Of a stretch of 64,000 nucleotides of DNA, positions 28,914 to 40,890 are shown in pieces. Source of the stretch: Pseudomonas fulva (GTDB lineage: Bacteria; Pseudomonadota; Gammaproteobacteria; Pseudomonadales; Pseudomonadaceae). Position numbers and translations under genes: made by a program. Numbering within the stretch: the stretch's first letter is position 1; every line of letters begins with the position of its first letter. The stretch is taken from NCBI RefSeq assembly GCF_015680705.1, contig NZ_JADNYP010000010.1, forward strand, positions 1 through 64,000, given 5' to 3'. The notes under the pieces were generated by a model. The model made no database searches. It was not told the DNA's origin and was given only the letters and a program-made list of their open reading frames with translations.

Positions 28914-28914
28914 G

Positions 28915-30608
<1,694 letters not shown>

Positions 30609-30738
30609 TGCGTGGGTCTCCGACGGCCCTAGCCGTCAAGCGGGTCATGCTTTATTATCCAGCATCTTTTTCAGACCATCGAGAGGCGTGCGGCCCCACA
30701 CGCGGGCAGATGGCACGCAGGAAGCCCGGACTAATAAG

Positions 30739-33588
30739 ATGGCATTGAAATCCCCCGCGTTTCGTAGAAAGTTCCCGTTGCTGGTGACTGGCGGCCTGCT
30801 GGCGCTGCAACCTCTGGCCACGCCGTACGTGGTGGCTGCCGAGCAGTTCGACTGCCAAGTGTCCGCCTCCGGAGGCTGGGACTGCAAGCCCAAGAACGCC
30901 GTCGGCAACCTGCCCCCGCGCCCGGTGCACGAAGGTGCCGCCGCGGCATCGAGCGGCGGCTCGGCGGCCGCCTCGGCCGACAGCGCAGCCCCCGGCGAGG
31001 CCGAACCGCGTCCGGTGCTGGTCACCGAAAGCAAGGGCCGTGGCCTGAAATCGCGCAGCGAAGACTACAGCCACCTGGACTGGGTGCCACGCGAGAAGCT
31101 CACCCCGGCCCAGCTAGCCGAGACCGGCCCGTATTGCGGCGGTGCCTACATCGAGCCCGTGCGCCCCGGCATGAACGACAGCACGCCCAAGGACGAGTCG
31201 CCGACCTACCTGAACGCCAAGGTATCGCGCTACCAGCAGGAGCAGCAGATCGCCACCCTCGCCGGCGACGTGGTCATGCGCCAGGGCAGCATGCAGGTCG
31301 AGGCCGACGAGGCCAACCTGTACCAGGCCGAGAACCGCGGCGAGCTCAAGGGCAACGTCAAGCTGCGCGACAACGGTTCGCTGGTCGTCGGCGACCAGGC
31401 CGAGATCCAGCTCGATACCGGCGAGGCGCAGGTCGACAACGCCGAGTACGTGATGCACAAGTCGCGCATCCGCGGCAGCGCCCTGTACGCCAAGCGCGCC
31501 GAGAACGCGATCATTCGCCTCAAGGACGGTACCTACACCACCTGCGAGCCGAACAGCAACGCCTGGCAGCTCAAGGGCAACAACATCACGCTGAACCCGG
31601 CCACCGGCTTCGGCACCGCGACCAACGTCACCCTGCGGGTCAAGAATATTCCGGTGTTCTACACACCCTATATCTACTTCCCGATCGACGATCGTCGTCA
31701 GTCCGGCTTCCTGCCGCCGTCGTTCAGCACCAGCAGCGACACCGGCTTCATGCTGGTCACGCCGTACTACTTCAACCTGGCGCCCAACTACGACGCCACC
31801 CTGTACCCGCGCTACATGACCAAGCGCGGGCTGCTGATGGAAGGCGAGTTCCGCTACCTGACCCAGTCCAGCGAGGGCCAGCTCGGTGGTGCCTACCTGA
31901 ACGACAGGAACGACGACCGCAAGGACCAGACTGACTACGAGGATCAGCGCTGGATGGTCAACTGGCAGCACAAGGGCGGCCTGGACGAACGCCTGATGAC
32001 CGAGGTGAACTACACCGACATCAGCGACCCGTTCTACTTCCAAGACCTGGAGTCCGATCAGATCGGGGTGGAAGACAAGGATGCGCTGGACCAGCAAGGC
32101 GCACTTACCTGGCGCGGCGACTCCTACACCGCTCGACTCAACCTGCACGCCTATGAAATGGCCACCATTTCGCAGATCACACCGTACGACAGGCTGCCGC
32201 AGATCACCTTCGATGGAATGCTGCCCTACCATCCAGGCGGGCTGGACCTCAGCTACGAGACCGAGGCAGTACGCTTCGAGCGTGACCTCAAGGACGATCT
32301 GGTATTCAACGAGGATGGCCTGCCGGATGGTTCCCTCGGTTACGTACGAGATGCAGCAGGCAACGTCATCGGCGGCCGCCGTATCGACGAAGGCGTTACT
32401 GGCATCGCACGCGCCAATGGCACGCGCCTGAACGTGGCGCCAGCCATCAGCCTGCCGATGCAGTCCAGCTACGGCTTCGTCACGCCGAAGCTGAAGTACG
32501 TCTATACCAACTACGACCTTGACCTGGACAGCCAGGGCAAGGCGCAGGCGATCGCGGAGGCTGCCGATCCGGCCTATGGCAGCTACAGCAGCAGCGTGAC
32601 ACGCAACGTGCCGATCTTTAGCGTCGACAGCGGCTTGTACTTCGACCGCAACACCCAGCTGTTCGGTACCAACTATCGCCAGACCCTCGAGCCGCGAATG
32701 TTCTATCTGTATGTCCCGTACAAGGACCAGAAGGACATTCCGGTCTTCGACACCAGTGAATACACCTTCAGCTACGCCTCGCTGTTCCGCGACAACCGCT
32801 TCTCCGGCGTCGACCGCATCGGCGACGAGAACAAGCTGTCGCTGGGCGTGACCAGTCGCTGGATCGAGGACAACGGCTTCCAGCGCCAGCGCGTCAGCTT
32901 CGGCCAGGCTTTGTACTTCAAGGATCGCAAGGTCCAGCTGCCCGGCATCGACTACCGCGACCGACATGGCGCCAGATCGGACGTCTCGCCATATGCCCTG
33001 GAGTACGAATATGCCTTCAACCGTGACTGGCGCTTCAGCTCCGACTTCAATTGGGACCCGGATAGCCATAGCACCCGCTCGGGCAGCGCGATGTTCCACT
33101 ACCAGCCCGAAGACAACCCCAACAAGGTGGTCAACCTCGGCTATCGCTACCGCAACGACATGGTCATCTACGATTCGCTGACGGGTAGATGGAAAGTCAA
33201 TGGTGGCGACTACGGCACCCCGGGCGACCCGAACTACATCAAGGACTACTACAAGATCCAGCAGCATGACTTCTCGGTCATGTGGCCGATCGTACCCCAG
33301 TGGACCGCGATCGCTCGCTGGCAGCACGACTACAACCGCAACCGTACCCTGGAAGCCTTCGGTGGCTTCGAGTACGACAACTGCTGCTGGAAGCTGCGCC
33401 TGATCAACCGTTACTGGATCGACTACGACGACTTCAGCCAGGCTGTCCCGCAGAACGAGAAAGGCGACCATGGCGTCTTCCTGCAGATCGTGCTCAAGGG
33501 CCTCGGCGGCGTCGTGGGCAACAAGGTCGAATCCTTCCTCGACCAAGGCATTCAAGGTTACCGCGAACGTGAAGAGCAAGCTTATTGA
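30739..33588 (+). CDS. lptD: LPS-assembly outer membrane protein LptD
   Basis: Essential outer-membrane beta-barrel that inserts lipopolysaccharide into the outer leaflet. The 949-residue protein has a signal peptide (about 1-33), a Pseudomonas-type Ala/Ser-rich N-terminal extension, an OstA/LptA-like jellyroll (about 150-290), and a large barrel. Cysteines expected to form inter-domain disulfides are visible in YTTCEPNS and the adjacent pair in [16 protein letters not shown] is the start, because the upstream open frame is not signal-like. The 3' end overlaps surA by 20 nt. Confidence 0.97.
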   Translation: MALKSPAFRRKFPLLVTGGLLALQPLATPYVVAAEQFDCQVSASGGWDCKPKNAVGNLPPRPVHEGAAAASSGGSAAASADSAAPGEAEPRPVLVTESKGRGLKSRSEDYSHLDWVPREKLTPAQLAETGPYCGGAYIEPVRPGMNDSTPKDESPTYLNAKVSRYQQEQQIATLAGDVVMRQGSMQVEADEANLYQAENRGELKGNVKLRDNGSLVVGDQAEIQLDTGEAQVDNAEYVMHKSRIRGSALYAKRAENAIIRLKDGTYTTCEPNSNAWQLKGNNITLNPATGFGTATNVTLRVKNIPVFYTPYIYFPIDDRRQSGFLPPSFSTSSDTGFMLVTPYYFNLAPNYDATLYPRYMTKRGLLMEGEFRYLTQSSEGQLGGAYLNDRNDDRKDQTDYEDQRWMVNWQHKGGLDERLMTEVNYTDISDPFYFQDLESDQIGVEDKDALDQQGALTWRGDSYTARLNLHAYEMATISQITPYDRLPQITFDGMLPYHPGGLDLSYETEAVRFERDLKDDLVFNEDGLPDGSLGYVRDAAGNVIGGRRIDEGVTGIARANGTRLNVAPAISLPMQSSYGFVTPKLKYVYTNYDLDLDSQGKAQAIAEAADPAYGSYSSSVTRNVPIFSVDSGLYFDRNTQLFGTNYRQTLEPRMFYLYVPYKDQKDIPVFDTSEYTFSYASLFRDNRFSGVDRIGDENKLSLGVTSRWIEDNGFQRQRVSFGQALYFKDRKVQLPGIDYRDRHGARSDVSPYALEYEYAFNRDWRFSSDFNWDPDSHSTRSGSAMFHYQPEDNPNKVVNLGYRYRNDMVIYDSLTGRWKVNGGDYGTPGDPNYIKDYYKIQQHDFSVMWPIVPQWTAIARWQHDYNRNRTLEAFGGFEYDNCCWKLRLINRYWIDYDDFSQAVPQNEKGDHGVFLQIVLKGLGGVVGNKVESFLDQGIQGYREREEQAY

Positions 33589-34888
33589 TCGACTGCGCCC
33601 AGCGCTGCTGGGCGTCGCAATGCTGAGTGGCGCGGTGCATGCCGCGGTGCAACCGCTGGACCGCGTGGTAGCCATCGTCGACAACGACGTGGTCATGCAA
33701 AGCCAGCTGGACCAGCGTACCCGCGAGGTGCAGCAGACCATCGCCAAGCGCGGCGGTGGCGCACCACCAGCCGGTGCCCTGCAGCAGCAGGTGCTCGAAC
33801 GCCTGATCGTCGAGAACCTGCAACTGCAGATCGGCGAACGCTCCGGCATCCGCATCACCGATGAGGAACTCAACCAGGCCATGGCCACCATTGCCCAGCG
33901 CAACGGCATGTCCCTGGAACAGTTCCGCGCCGCGCTGGCCCACGATGGCCTGTCGTTCGACGATGCCCGCGAGCAGGTCAAGCGCGAGATGATCATCAGC
34001 CGGGTGCGCCAGCGTCGCGTGGCCGAGCGCATCCAGGTCTCGGAACAGGAGGTGAAGAACTTCCTCGCCTCGGACCTGGGCAAGATGCAGCTGTCGGAGG
34101 AGTTCCGCCTGGCCAACATCCTCATCCCGACGCCGGAAAGCGCCAACTCGGACACCATCAAGGCGGCGGCGCGGCAAGCGGGCGAGGTTTATCAGCAACT
34201 CAGGCAGGGCGCCGACTTCGGCCAACTGGCCATCGCCCGCTCGGCCAGCGAGAACGCCCTCGAAGGCGGCGAGATGGGCTGGCGCAAGGCCGGCCAGCTG
34301 CCACCGGACTTCGCCAAGCTGCTCAGCAGCATGACGCCGGGCGACATCACCCAGCCGATCCGCATCCCCAATGGTTTCATCATCCTCAAGCTCGAGGAGA
34401 AGCGTGGTGGCGCGACCAACGTGCTGCGTGACGAAGTCCACGTTCGCCACATCCTGATCAAGCCCAGCGAGATCCGCAGCGACGAGGCGACCAAGCAGCT
34501 CGCCGAGCGCCTCTACGAGCGCATCAGGAACGGCGAGGACTTCGCCGAACTGGCCAAGAGCTTCTCGGAAGACCCAGGCTCGGCGCTCAATGGCGGCGAT
34601 CTGAACTGGGTCGATCCCAACAGCCTGGTGCCGGAGTTCCGCGAGCAGATGGCCAACGCCGCGCAGGGCGAAGTGACCCGTCCGTTCCGCACCCAGTACG
34701 GCTGGCACGTGCTGGAAGTGCTGGGCCGCCGTGCCACCGACAGCACCGAGCAGGCACGCGAACAGCAAGCCCTCAACGTATTGCGCAATCGCAAGTACGA
34801 CGAAGAGCTGCAGAGCTGGCTACGCCAGATCCGCGACGAAGCCTACGTCGAGATCAAGCTGCCTGGCGCCGACCAGGCCGCCCAGTGA
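33569..34888 (+). CDS. surA: Periplasmic chaperone/peptidyl-prolyl isomerase SurA
   Basis: Outer-membrane-protein chaperone, 439 residues. It has a signal peptide (residues about 1-24, ending AVHA), an N-terminal chaperone domain starting [24 protein letters not shown], and two parvulin-type PpiC domains (about 175-280 and 285-390; [12 protein letters not shown] marks the second). The start is inferred to be GTG ([10 protein letters not shown]) inside the end of lptD: it is the only upstream start that includes the signal peptide and gives the family length. The 20-nt overlap suggests translational coupling to its client lptD. Confidence 0.94.
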   Translation: MKSKLIDRLRPALLGVAMLSGAVHAAVQPLDRVVAIVDNDVVMQSQLDQRTREVQQTIAKRGGGAPPAGALQQQVLERLIVENLQLQIGERSGIRITDEELNQAMATIAQRNGMSLEQFRAALAHDGLSFDDAREQVKREMIISRVRQRRVAERIQVSEQEVKNFLASDLGKMQLSEEFRLANILIPTPESANSDTIKAAARQAGEVYQQLRQGADFGQLAIARSASENALEGGEMGWRKAGQLPPDFAKLLSSMTPGDITQPIRIPNGFIILKLEEKRGGATNVLRDEVHVRHILIKPSEIRSDEATKQLAERLYERIRNGEDFAELAKSFSEDPGSALNGGDLNWVDPNSLVPEFREQMANAAQGEVTRPFRTQYGWHVLEVLGRRATDSTEQAREQQALNVLRNRKYDEELQSWLRQIRDEAYVEIKLPGADQAAQ

Positions 34889-35868
34889 AGGCCCTGCGCT
34901 TCGCCGTTACTCCCGGCGAGCCAGCCGGCATAGGTCCAGACCTGTGCCTGCTGCTGGCCCGCCAGGCCCAACCCCATGTCCTGATCGCCATCACCAGCCG
35001 TGACCTGCTCGCCGAGCGGGCCGCGCAGCTGGGCTTGGCGATCGGGCTGCTGCCGGTCGGCCCGGCTGCCTGGCCCGAACGGCCGGCACCGGCAGGCAGC
35101 CTGTATGTCTGGGATACGCCACTGGCCGCCAAGGTGGTGCCTGGGCAACTGGACAAGGCCAATGGCCGCTTCGTCCTGGAAACCTTGACCCGCGCCGGGC
35201 AAGGCTGCCTGGATGGTCATTTTGCCGGGATGATCACCGCCCCCGTGCACAAGGGTGTGATCAACGAAAGCGGCATCGCGTTCTGCGGCCATACCGAATT
35301 CCTTGCCGAGCTGACCCACACCGAGCAAGTGGTGATGATGCTGGCGACCCGCGGGTTGCGCGTGGCGCTGGTGACGACTCACCTGCCCTTGCGCGAGGTC
35401 GCCGAGGCCATCACGGCAGAGCGACTGGAACGCGTGACGCGCATCCTGCATGCCGACCTGCGGGGCAAGTTCGGCATCGCCCAGCCGCGCATCCTGGTCT
35501 GCGGCCTCAACCCGCATGCCGGCGAGAGCGGACACCTGGGCCGCGAGGAAATCGACATCATCGAGCCGACCCTGGAACGCCTGCGCACCGAAGGCATCGA
35601 CCTGCGCGGTCCCCTGCCGGCCGATACCCTGTTCACCCCCAAATACCTGGAGCACTGCGACGCGGTGCTGGCGATGTACCATGACCAAGGTCTGCCCGTA
35701 CTCAAGTACAAAGGCTTCGGCGCCGCGGTCAATGTGACCCTGGGCCTGCCGATCATCCGCACCTCGGTCGATCACGGCACCGCGCTCGACCTGGCCGGCA
35801 GTGGCAGGATCGACACCGGCAGCCTGCAGGTCGCGCTGGAAACCGCCTACCAGATGGCCGAGAGCTGA
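34885..35868 (+). CDS. pdxA: 4-hydroxythreonine-4-phosphate dehydrogenase
   Basis: NAD-dependent enzyme of vitamin B6 synthesis. The 327-residue protein begins [18 protein letters not shown], with GTG as initiator. The metal-binding and catalytic motifs are [30 protein letters not shown] and [12 protein letters not shown]. The GTG overlaps the surA stop (GTGA), so surA-pdxA are coupled. Confidence 0.96.
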   Translation: MKALRFAVTPGEPAGIGPDLCLLLARQAQPHVLIAITSRDLLAERAAQLGLAIGLLPVGPAAWPERPAPAGSLYVWDTPLAAKVVPGQLDKANGRFVLETLTRAGQGCLDGHFAGMITAPVHKGVINESGIAFCGHTEFLAELTHTEQVVMMLATRGLRVALVTTHLPLREVAEAITAERLERVTRILHADLRGKFGIAQPRILVCGLNPHAGESGHLGREEIDIIEPTLERLRTEGIDLRGPLPADTLFTPKYLEHCDAVLAMYHDQGLPVLKYKGFGAAVNVTLGLPIIRTSVDHGTALDLAGSGRIDTGSLQVALETAYQMAES

Positions 35869-35871
35869 TCA

Positions 35872-36678
35872 ATGAACGAGCACTACCAACACCGGGCGCG
35901 CAAGCGTTTCGGGCAGAACTTCCTGCACGACGCCGGGATCATCGACCGTATCCTGCGGGCGATCAATGCCAAGCCCGGCGAACATCTGCTGGAAATCGGG
36001 CCAGGCCAGGGCGCCCTGACCGAAGGCCTGCTTGGCAGCGGCGCACAGCTGGACGTCGTGGAGTTGGACAAGGACCTGGTGCCTGTCCTGCAACACCGGT
36101 TCGGCCTGCGTGACAACTTCCGCCTGCATCAGGGCGATGCGTTGAAGTTCGACTTCAACCAGCTCGGCGTTGCGCCGCGCAGCCTCAAGGTGGTCGGCAA
36201 CCTGCCCTACAACATCTCCACGCCGCTGATCTTCCATCTCCTGCAGCACGCCTCGCTGATCCGCGACATGCATTTCATGCTGCAGAAGGAAGTGGTCGAG
36301 CGCCTGGCCGCCGGGCCCGGTGGAGGGGACTGGGGTCGCCTGTCGATCATGGTGCAGTACCACTGTCGCGTCGACCACCTGTTCAATGTCGGGCCCGGTG
36401 CGTTCAACCCGCCACCGAAGGTCGATTCTGCCATCGTCCGCCTGGTGCCGCATGAAACCTTGCCCCACCCGGCCAAGGACCCCGCCCTGCTGGAACGCAT
36501 CGTCCGCGAGGCCTTCAACCAGCGGCGCAAGACCCTGCGCAACACCCTCAAGGGCCTGCTCGACGGCCAAGCCATCGAGGCGGCAGGCGTCGATGGCAGC
36601 CTGCGGCCCGAACAGCTCGACCTGGCGGCCTTCGTGCGCCTGGCCGACCAGCTGGCCGAGCGTTCCAGCCTGGCCTGA
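35872..36678 (+). CDS. rsmA: 16S rRNA (adenine1518-N6/adenine1519-N6)-dimethyltransferase
   Basis: KsgA methyltransferase that dimethylates two adjacent adenines near the 3' end of 16S rRNA late in 30S assembly. The 268-residue protein has the SAM motif [15 protein letters not shown] (residues about 40-54), the acidic [10 protein letters not shown], and the adenine-binding NLPYNIST. The start follows the pdxA stop by 3 bp. A long imperfect hairpin follows the stop. Confidence 0.97.
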   Translation: MNEHYQHRARKRFGQNFLHDAGIIDRILRAINAKPGEHLLEIGPGQGALTEGLLGSGAQLDVVELDKDLVPVLQHRFGLRDNFRLHQGDALKFDFNQLGVAPRSLKVVGNLPYNISTPLIFHLLQHASLIRDMHFMLQKEVVERLAAGPGGGDWGRLSIMVQYHCRVDHLFNVGPGAFNPPPKVDSAIVRLVPHETLPHPAKDPALLERIVREAFNQRRKTLRNTLKGLLDGQAIEAAGVDGSLRPEQLDLAAFVRLADQLAERSSLA

Positions 36679-36679
36679 T

Positions 36680-36728
36680 CGTTCGCACCCTCGCTGCCGC
36701 AGGCATGGTCGGCAGCGAGGATCGAACG
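36680..36728. terminator. Long imperfect hairpin after rsmA
   Basis: CCTCGCTGCCG / CGGCAGCGAGG (11 bp) flanked by CGTTCG / CGAACG, in the 175-bp gap before apaG. No T tract. It could end the surA-pdxA-rsmA message or stabilise it. Confidence 0.5.
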
Positions 36729-36853
36729 GCACGCCGCTGTCGCTGCCTGTCCATTGCCTCGCTTGTTTGCCGCCACCGCTGGCCTATCCCCCCGCCAATG
36801 ACCTAGACTGCGGAAACAGCCGTATCCGCGTCCGCTTGTCCAAGGCCCCTTGC

Positions 36854-37234
36854 ATGTCCGATCCTCGCTATCAGATCGACGTCAGCGTCGTGACCCACTA
36901 TCTCAACGAACAATCCGATCCCGACCACGATCGCTACGCCTTCGCCTATACCATCACGATCAACAACCGCGGCTCGCTCAAGGTGCGCCTGATGTCACGT
37001 CATTGGCTGATCACCAATGGCAATGGCGAGGTCGAGGAAGTGCGTGGCGAGGGCGTGGTCGGCCAGCAGCCGGTCATAGAGCCTGGCGGCAGCCATACCT
37101 ACACCAGCGGTGCCATCCTCGCCACCCACGTGGGCGTCATGCAAGGCAGCTATGAAATGCAGGCCGAGGATGGTCAGCGCTTCGCCGCCACCATCGCGCC
37201 ATTCCGGCTGGCCGTTCCCGGAGCCCTGCACTGA
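36854..37234 (+). CDS. apaG: ApaG, DUF525-family protein
   Basis: 126-residue beta-sandwich protein of the ApaG family, reported to bind phosphate or pyrophosphate ligands; cellular role unresolved. Family features visible are [23 protein letters not shown], the [10 protein letters not shown] segment and the glycine-rich [18 protein letters not shown]. The start MSDPRYQ is set by family length. The stop codon overlaps the apaH start (TGATG). Confidence 0.94.
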   Translation: MSDPRYQIDVSVVTHYLNEQSDPDHDRYAFAYTITINNRGSLKVRLMSRHWLITNGNGEVEEVRGEGVVGQQPVIEPGGSHTYTSGAILATHVGVMQGSYEMQAEDGQRFAATIAPFRLAVPGALH

Positions 37235-38100
37235 TGGCGGTCTATGCGGTCGGCGACCTGCAAGGTTGCCTGCAACCGCTCAAGTGCTTGCTGGAACGGG
37301 TCCGCTTCGATCCAGCGGTGGACCGTCTGTGGCTCGTCGGCGACCTGGTCAATCGTGGGCCGGAGTCGCTGGAAACCTTGCGCTATCTCTACTCCATCCG
37401 GCACTCGCTGGTATGCGTGCTGGGCAACCACGACCTGCATCTGCTGGCGGCCTGGCATGACGTCGAGCGTCTCAAGAAAGGCGACACGCTACGCGAGGTG
37501 CTCGAGGCGCCGGATGCCCACCTGTTGCTCGACTGGCTGCGCCAACAGAAGTTGCTGCATTACGACGAGGCTCTGGGCGTGGCCATGGTGCATGCCGGTA
37601 TCCCGCCGCAGTGGACGCTGGGCAAGGCATTGGAACTGGCCGCCGAGGTCGAGCAGGTGCTGCGCGATGACACGCGCCTCAAGCCCTACCTGGACGGCAT
37701 GTATGGCAACGAGCCGAACAAGTGGAGCAAGCACCTGACCGGCATCGAACGTCTGCGAGTGATCACCAACTACTTCACCCGCATGCGCTTCTGCACCATC
37801 GAAGGCAAGCTCGACCTCAAGAGCAAGGAAGGGCTCGGGAGCGCACCGAAAGGCTACAAGCCCTGGTTCGCCCACAGCGGGCGCCGGGCACGCCACGTGA
37901 AGATCATCTTCGGTCACTGGGCCGCCCTGGAAGGCCGGGTTGCCGAACCTGGCGTCGTCGCCCTCGACACCGGCTGCGTCTGGGGTGGCGCCATGACGCT
38001 CTACAATGTCGATACGGGCGAGTACCACCGCTGCGAATGCACCGAACATGGCACCCCGCGCCCATCGACGCCAACCACCAGCCCGAAAGCGTCATCCTGA
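37234..38100 (+). CDS. apaH: Bis(5'-nucleosyl)-tetraphosphatase, symmetrical
   Basis: Metallophosphatase that splits Ap4A to two ADP and also decaps Np4-capped RNA. The 288-residue product has the phosphoesterase motifs YAVGDLQGC (about residues 4-12), [10 protein letters not shown] and GNHDLH, with a downstream GHWAALEG. The start is fused to the apaG stop. The C-terminal tail is Pro/Thr/Ser-rich. Confidence 0.96.
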   Translation: MAVYAVGDLQGCLQPLKCLLERVRFDPAVDRLWLVGDLVNRGPESLETLRYLYSIRHSLVCVLGNHDLHLLAAWHDVERLKKGDTLREVLEAPDAHLLLDWLRQQKLLHYDEALGVAMVHAGIPPQWTLGKALELAAEVEQVLRDDTRLKPYLDGMYGNEPNKWSKHLTGIERLRVITNYFTRMRFCTIEGKLDLKSKEGLGSAPKGYKPWFAHSGRRARHVKIIFGHWAALEGRVAEPGVVALDTGCVWGGAMTLYNVDTGEYHRCECTEHGTPRPSTPTTSPKASS

Positions 38101-38112
38101 AGGAACCCCCTC

Positions 38113-38442
38113 ATGAGCGAATTCAAGCGTATCTCCCCCGAACAGGCCCGGACCCTGCGCGAGCAAGGCGCGGTCGTGGTCGACATTCGCGACCCACAAG
38201 CTTTTGCCGCCGGGCACATCAGCGGCTCGGCCCACCTGGACAACCACTCGGTGGGCGATTTCATCCGCAACGCGGACCTCGACGCGCCCACCCTGGTGGT
38301 CTGCTATCACGGCAATTCCAGCCAGAGCGCCGCGGCCTACCTGGTCAACCAGGGCTTCTCCGACGTCTACAGCCTCGATGGCGGCTTCGAACTCTGGCGC
38401 GCCACCTACCCCGCGGAAACCGCCCAGGAGCGCTCCGAATAA
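38113..38442 (+). CDS. glpE: Thiosulfate sulfurtransferase, GlpE
   Basis: Single-domain cytosolic rhodanese, 109 residues, that transfers sulfur from thiosulfate to thiols or cyanide. The active-site cysteine is in [13 protein letters not shown] (about C65). The N-terminal [21 protein letters not shown] is the typical rhodanese strand. It follows apaH by 12 bp and probably ends that operon, with a 10-bp hairpin just after. Confidence 0.95.
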   Translation: MSEFKRISPEQARTLREQGAVVVDIRDPQAFAAGHISGSAHLDNHSVGDFIRNADLDAPTLVVCYHGNSSQSAAAYLVNQGFSDVYSLDGGFELWRATYPAETAQERSE

Positions 38443-38458
38443 ATTTTTCATTTCCCCT

Positions 38459-38483
38459 GCAGCCCGCGTCCTTCGCGGGCTGC
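38459..38483 (+). terminator. Hairpin after glpE
   Basis: Perfect 10-bp stem GCAGCCCGCG / CGCGGGCTGC with TCCTT loop, 16 bp past the glpE stop. There is no downstream T tract on the plus strand, so it may work with Rho or as an mRNA 3' end protector. Confidence 0.6.
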
Positions 38484-38530
38484 AACCGCAGCTGAAGACC
38501 GCTTGCGTGTAACCCGCGGGCCTTGCGCCC

Positions 38531-38560
38531 TTGACCTCTGCGATAACCAACTATCCTTAA
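38531..38560 (+). promoter_or_regulatory. Candidate sigma-S promoter of prkA-yeaH-spoVR
   Basis: The extended -10 CTATCCTTAA (38551-38560) agrees with the stationary-phase sigma-S pattern CTAYRCTTAA at all but one position. TTGACC at 38531-38536 gives a 15-bp spacer, tolerable for sigma-S. The orthologous yeaGH operon of E. coli is RpoS-dependent. Confidence 0.55.
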
Positions 38561-38726
38561 GCCCAGGCCATCCAAGAAAGGGGAGAGCCGGTACACCGGC
38601 GCGCGGGTCATCGGTAAGGTTTCCACGGGTGTTCTGGGGGGTTTACAGCAGGCGGCAAAGCCGTCTGCATGCCAGCATCAGCTGAATGATCCGGCGTCGG
38701 CTCCACGTATCGAGCGAGGTGACGTC
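38561..38726 (+). promoter_or_regulatory. Structured 5' leader of prkA
   Basis: About 160 nt between the candidate promoter and prkA with two clear stems: GCCGGT/ACCGGC near 38587-38600, and GCAGGCGGC-AAA-GCCGTCTGC at 38648-38668 (one wobble pair). I do not recognise a riboswitch class. The Shine-Dalgarno GCGAGG lies near 38715. Confidence 0.4.
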
Positions 38727-40649
38727 ATGAGTATTTTTAGCCACTTCCAACAACGTTTCGAGTCAACGCGCCAGGAAGAACTCTCGTTGCAGGAGTATCT
38801 CGAACTCTGCAAGGCGGACCGCAGTGCCTACGCTTCGGCGTCAGAACGCCTGTTGATGGCCATCGGCGAGCCCGAACTGGTCGATACCTCGACCGACCCC
38901 AGGTTGTCGCGAATCTTTTCGAACAAGGTGATACGCCGCTATCCAGCCTTCGCCGACTTCCATGGCATGGAAGAATGCATCGAACAGATCGTGTCGTACT
39001 TCCGGCACGCTGCCCAGGGCCTCGAGGAGAAGAAGCAGATCCTCTACCTCCTGGGTCCGGTGGGCGGCGGCAAGTCATCGCTGGCGGAAAAGCTCAAGCA
39101 ATTGATGGAGAAGGTACCCTTCTACGCCATCAAGGGCTCGCCAGTCTTCGAGTCGCCGCTGGGCCTGTTCAACGCGGCCGAGGACGGCGCGATCCTGGAA
39201 GAGGACTACGGCATCTCGCGCCGCTATCTCAACACCATCATGTCGCCCTGGGCCACCAAGCGGCTGCAGGAGTTCGGCGGCGACATCAGCAAGTTCCGGG
39301 TCGTCAAGCTCTATCCTTCGATCCTCAACCAGATCGCCATAGCCAAGACCGAACCGGGGGACGAGAACAACCAGGACATCTCGGCCCTGGTAGGCAAGGT
39401 GGATATCCGCAAGCTCGAGGAATTCCCGCAGAACGACGCCGATGCCTACAGCTACTCGGGCGCGCTGTGCCGGGCCAACCAGGGTCTGATGGAATTCGTC
39501 GAGATGTTCAAGGCGCCGATCAAAGTCCTGCACCCACTGCTCACCGCCACCCAGGAAGGCAACTACAACAGTACCGAGGGCCTCGGCGCCATCCCTTACT
39601 CCGGGATCCTGCTGGCGCACTCCAACGAGTCGGAGTGGCACAGCTTCCGCAACAACAAGAACAACGAAGCCTTCATCGACCGGATCTACATCGTCAAGGT
39701 GCCCTACTGCCTGCGCGTCAGCGACGAGATCAAGATCTACGACAAGCTGCTGGTCAACAGCTCGCTGTCCAAGGCCCACTGCGCGCCGGACACGCTCAAG
39801 ATGCTGGCGCAGTTCACCGTGCTTTCGCGCCTGAAGGAGCCGGAGAACTCCAACATCTATTCGAAGATGCGCGTCTATGATGGCGAGAACCTCAAGGACA
39901 CCGACCCCAAGGCCAAGTCGATTCAGGAATACCGCGATGCCGCCGGTGTCGACGAAGGCATGAACGGCCTGTCGACCCGCTTCGCCTTCAAGATCCTGTC
40001 CAAGGTGTTCAACTTCGACCCGCACGAAGTCGCTGCCAACCCGGTCCACCTGCTCTACGTGCTCGAACAGCAGATCGAACAGGAGCAGTTCCCGGCCGAG
40101 GTTCGCGAACGCTACCTGCGCTACCTCAAGGAATACCTCGCGCCACGCTACATCGAGTTCATCGGCAAGGAAATCCAGACGGCCTACCTCGAATCCTATA
40201 GCGAGTACGGGCAGAACATCTTCGACCGCTACGTGCTGTACGCCGACTTCTGGATCCAGGACCAGGAATACCGGGACCCGGAAACCGGCGAGATCCTCAA
40301 TCGTATCGCCCTCAATGAAGAACTGGAGAAGATCGAGAAACCGGCCGGCATCAGCAATCCGAAGGACTTCCGCAACGAGATCGTCAACTTCGTGCTGCGT
40401 GCCCGCGCCAACAACAACGGCAAGAACCCGAGCTGGCTGAGCTACGAAAAACTGCGCGTGGTGATCGAGAAGAAGATGTTCTCCAATACCGAGGACCTGC
40501 TGCCGGTCATCAGCTTCAACGCCAAGGCCAGCAAGGAAGACCAGCAGAAGCACAACGACTTCGTTACCCGGATGGTGGAACGTGGCTACACCGACAAGCA
40601 GGTTCGCCTGCTGTCGGAATGGTACCTGCGAGTCAGGAAATCGCAATAA
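38727..40649 (+). CDS. prkA: PrkA-family serine protein kinase
   Basis: AAA-type ATPase/kinase (YeaG/PrkA family) of 640 residues, involved in starvation and stationary-phase responses. Walker A is in LGPVGGGKSSLAEKL (residues about 111-125). The C-terminal region corresponds to the cAMP-kinase-like PrkA domain. It is the first of three genes (prkA-yeaH-spoVR) that travel together in many bacteria. A candidate sigma-S promoter lies upstream. The gap to yeaH is filled with a tandem repeat element. Confidence 0.95.
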   Translation: MSIFSHFQQRFESTRQEELSLQEYLELCKADRSAYASASERLLMAIGEPELVDTSTDPRLSRIFSNKVIRRYPAFADFHGMEECIEQIVSYFRHAAQGLEEKKQILYLLGPVGGGKSSLAEKLKQLMEKVPFYAIKGSPVFESPLGLFNAAEDGAILEEDYGISRRYLNTIMSPWATKRLQEFGGDISKFRVVKLYPSILNQIAIAKTEPGDENNQDISALVGKVDIRKLEEFPQNDADAYSYSGALCRANQGLMEFVEMFKAPIKVLHPLLTATQEGNYNSTEGLGAIPYSGILLAHSNESEWHSFRNNKNNEAFIDRIYIVKVPYCLRVSDEIKIYDKLLVNSSLSKAHCAPDTLKMLAQFTVLSRLKEPENSNIYSKMRVYDGENLKDTDPKAKSIQEYRDAAGVDEGMNGLSTRFAFKILSKVFNFDPHEVAANPVHLLYVLEQQIEQEQFPAEVRERYLRYLKEYLAPRYIEFIGKEIQTAYLESYSEYGQNIFDRYVLYADFWIQDQEYRDPETGEILNRIALNEELEKIEKPAGISNPKDFRNEIVNFVLRARANNNGKNPSWLSYEKLRVVIEKKMFSNTEDLLPVISFNAKASKEDQQKHNDFVTRMVERGYTDKQVRLLSEWYLRVRKSQ

Positions 40650-40650
40650 G

Positions 40651-40866
40651 CGGCAAGTGGCAAGCCGCAGGCCGCAAGTTGTCCAGCGCCGCCAACGGGC
40701 TGCGCTGCACCTTGCGGCAGCGGTGCCTGCTTTCCTTGCAGCTTGCAGCTGGCAACTGCACTGAAGCCGCAAGCCACAAGCCGTCCAGTGCCAGTGTTCT
40801 GGCCCGCGTTACGGATTGCGGTAGCGGTGGCTGCTTTTTCTTGCAGCTTGCAGCTTGAAGCTTGCG
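40651..40866. repeat. Two tandem REP-like units of about 100 bp after prkA
   Basis: Unit A (about 40664-40752) and unit B (about 40766-40856) share starts (GCCGCAGGCCGCAAG / GCCGCAAGCCACAAG), then GTCCAG, and near-identical ends (TTGCGGCAGCGGTG and TTGCGGTAGCGGTG, each followed by a pyrimidine run and CTTGCAGCTTGCAGC). Within each unit the start is roughly complementary to the end, so each can fold as a long hairpin. The whole occupies the prkA-yeaH gap. Same GCTTGCA theme as the elements at 4.5 and 24.0 kb. Confidence 0.7.
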
Positions 40867-40890
40867 CTGCATCCAGTCACCGGAGGGACC

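Noticed and set aside
31114..34161. 1015-codon minus-strand open frame opposite lptD and surA
   Set aside because: GC-rich third-position bias on the coding strand leaves the opposite strand open. The translation is Val/Ala/Gln/Asp-rich with no domain, while lptD and surA are unmistakable.
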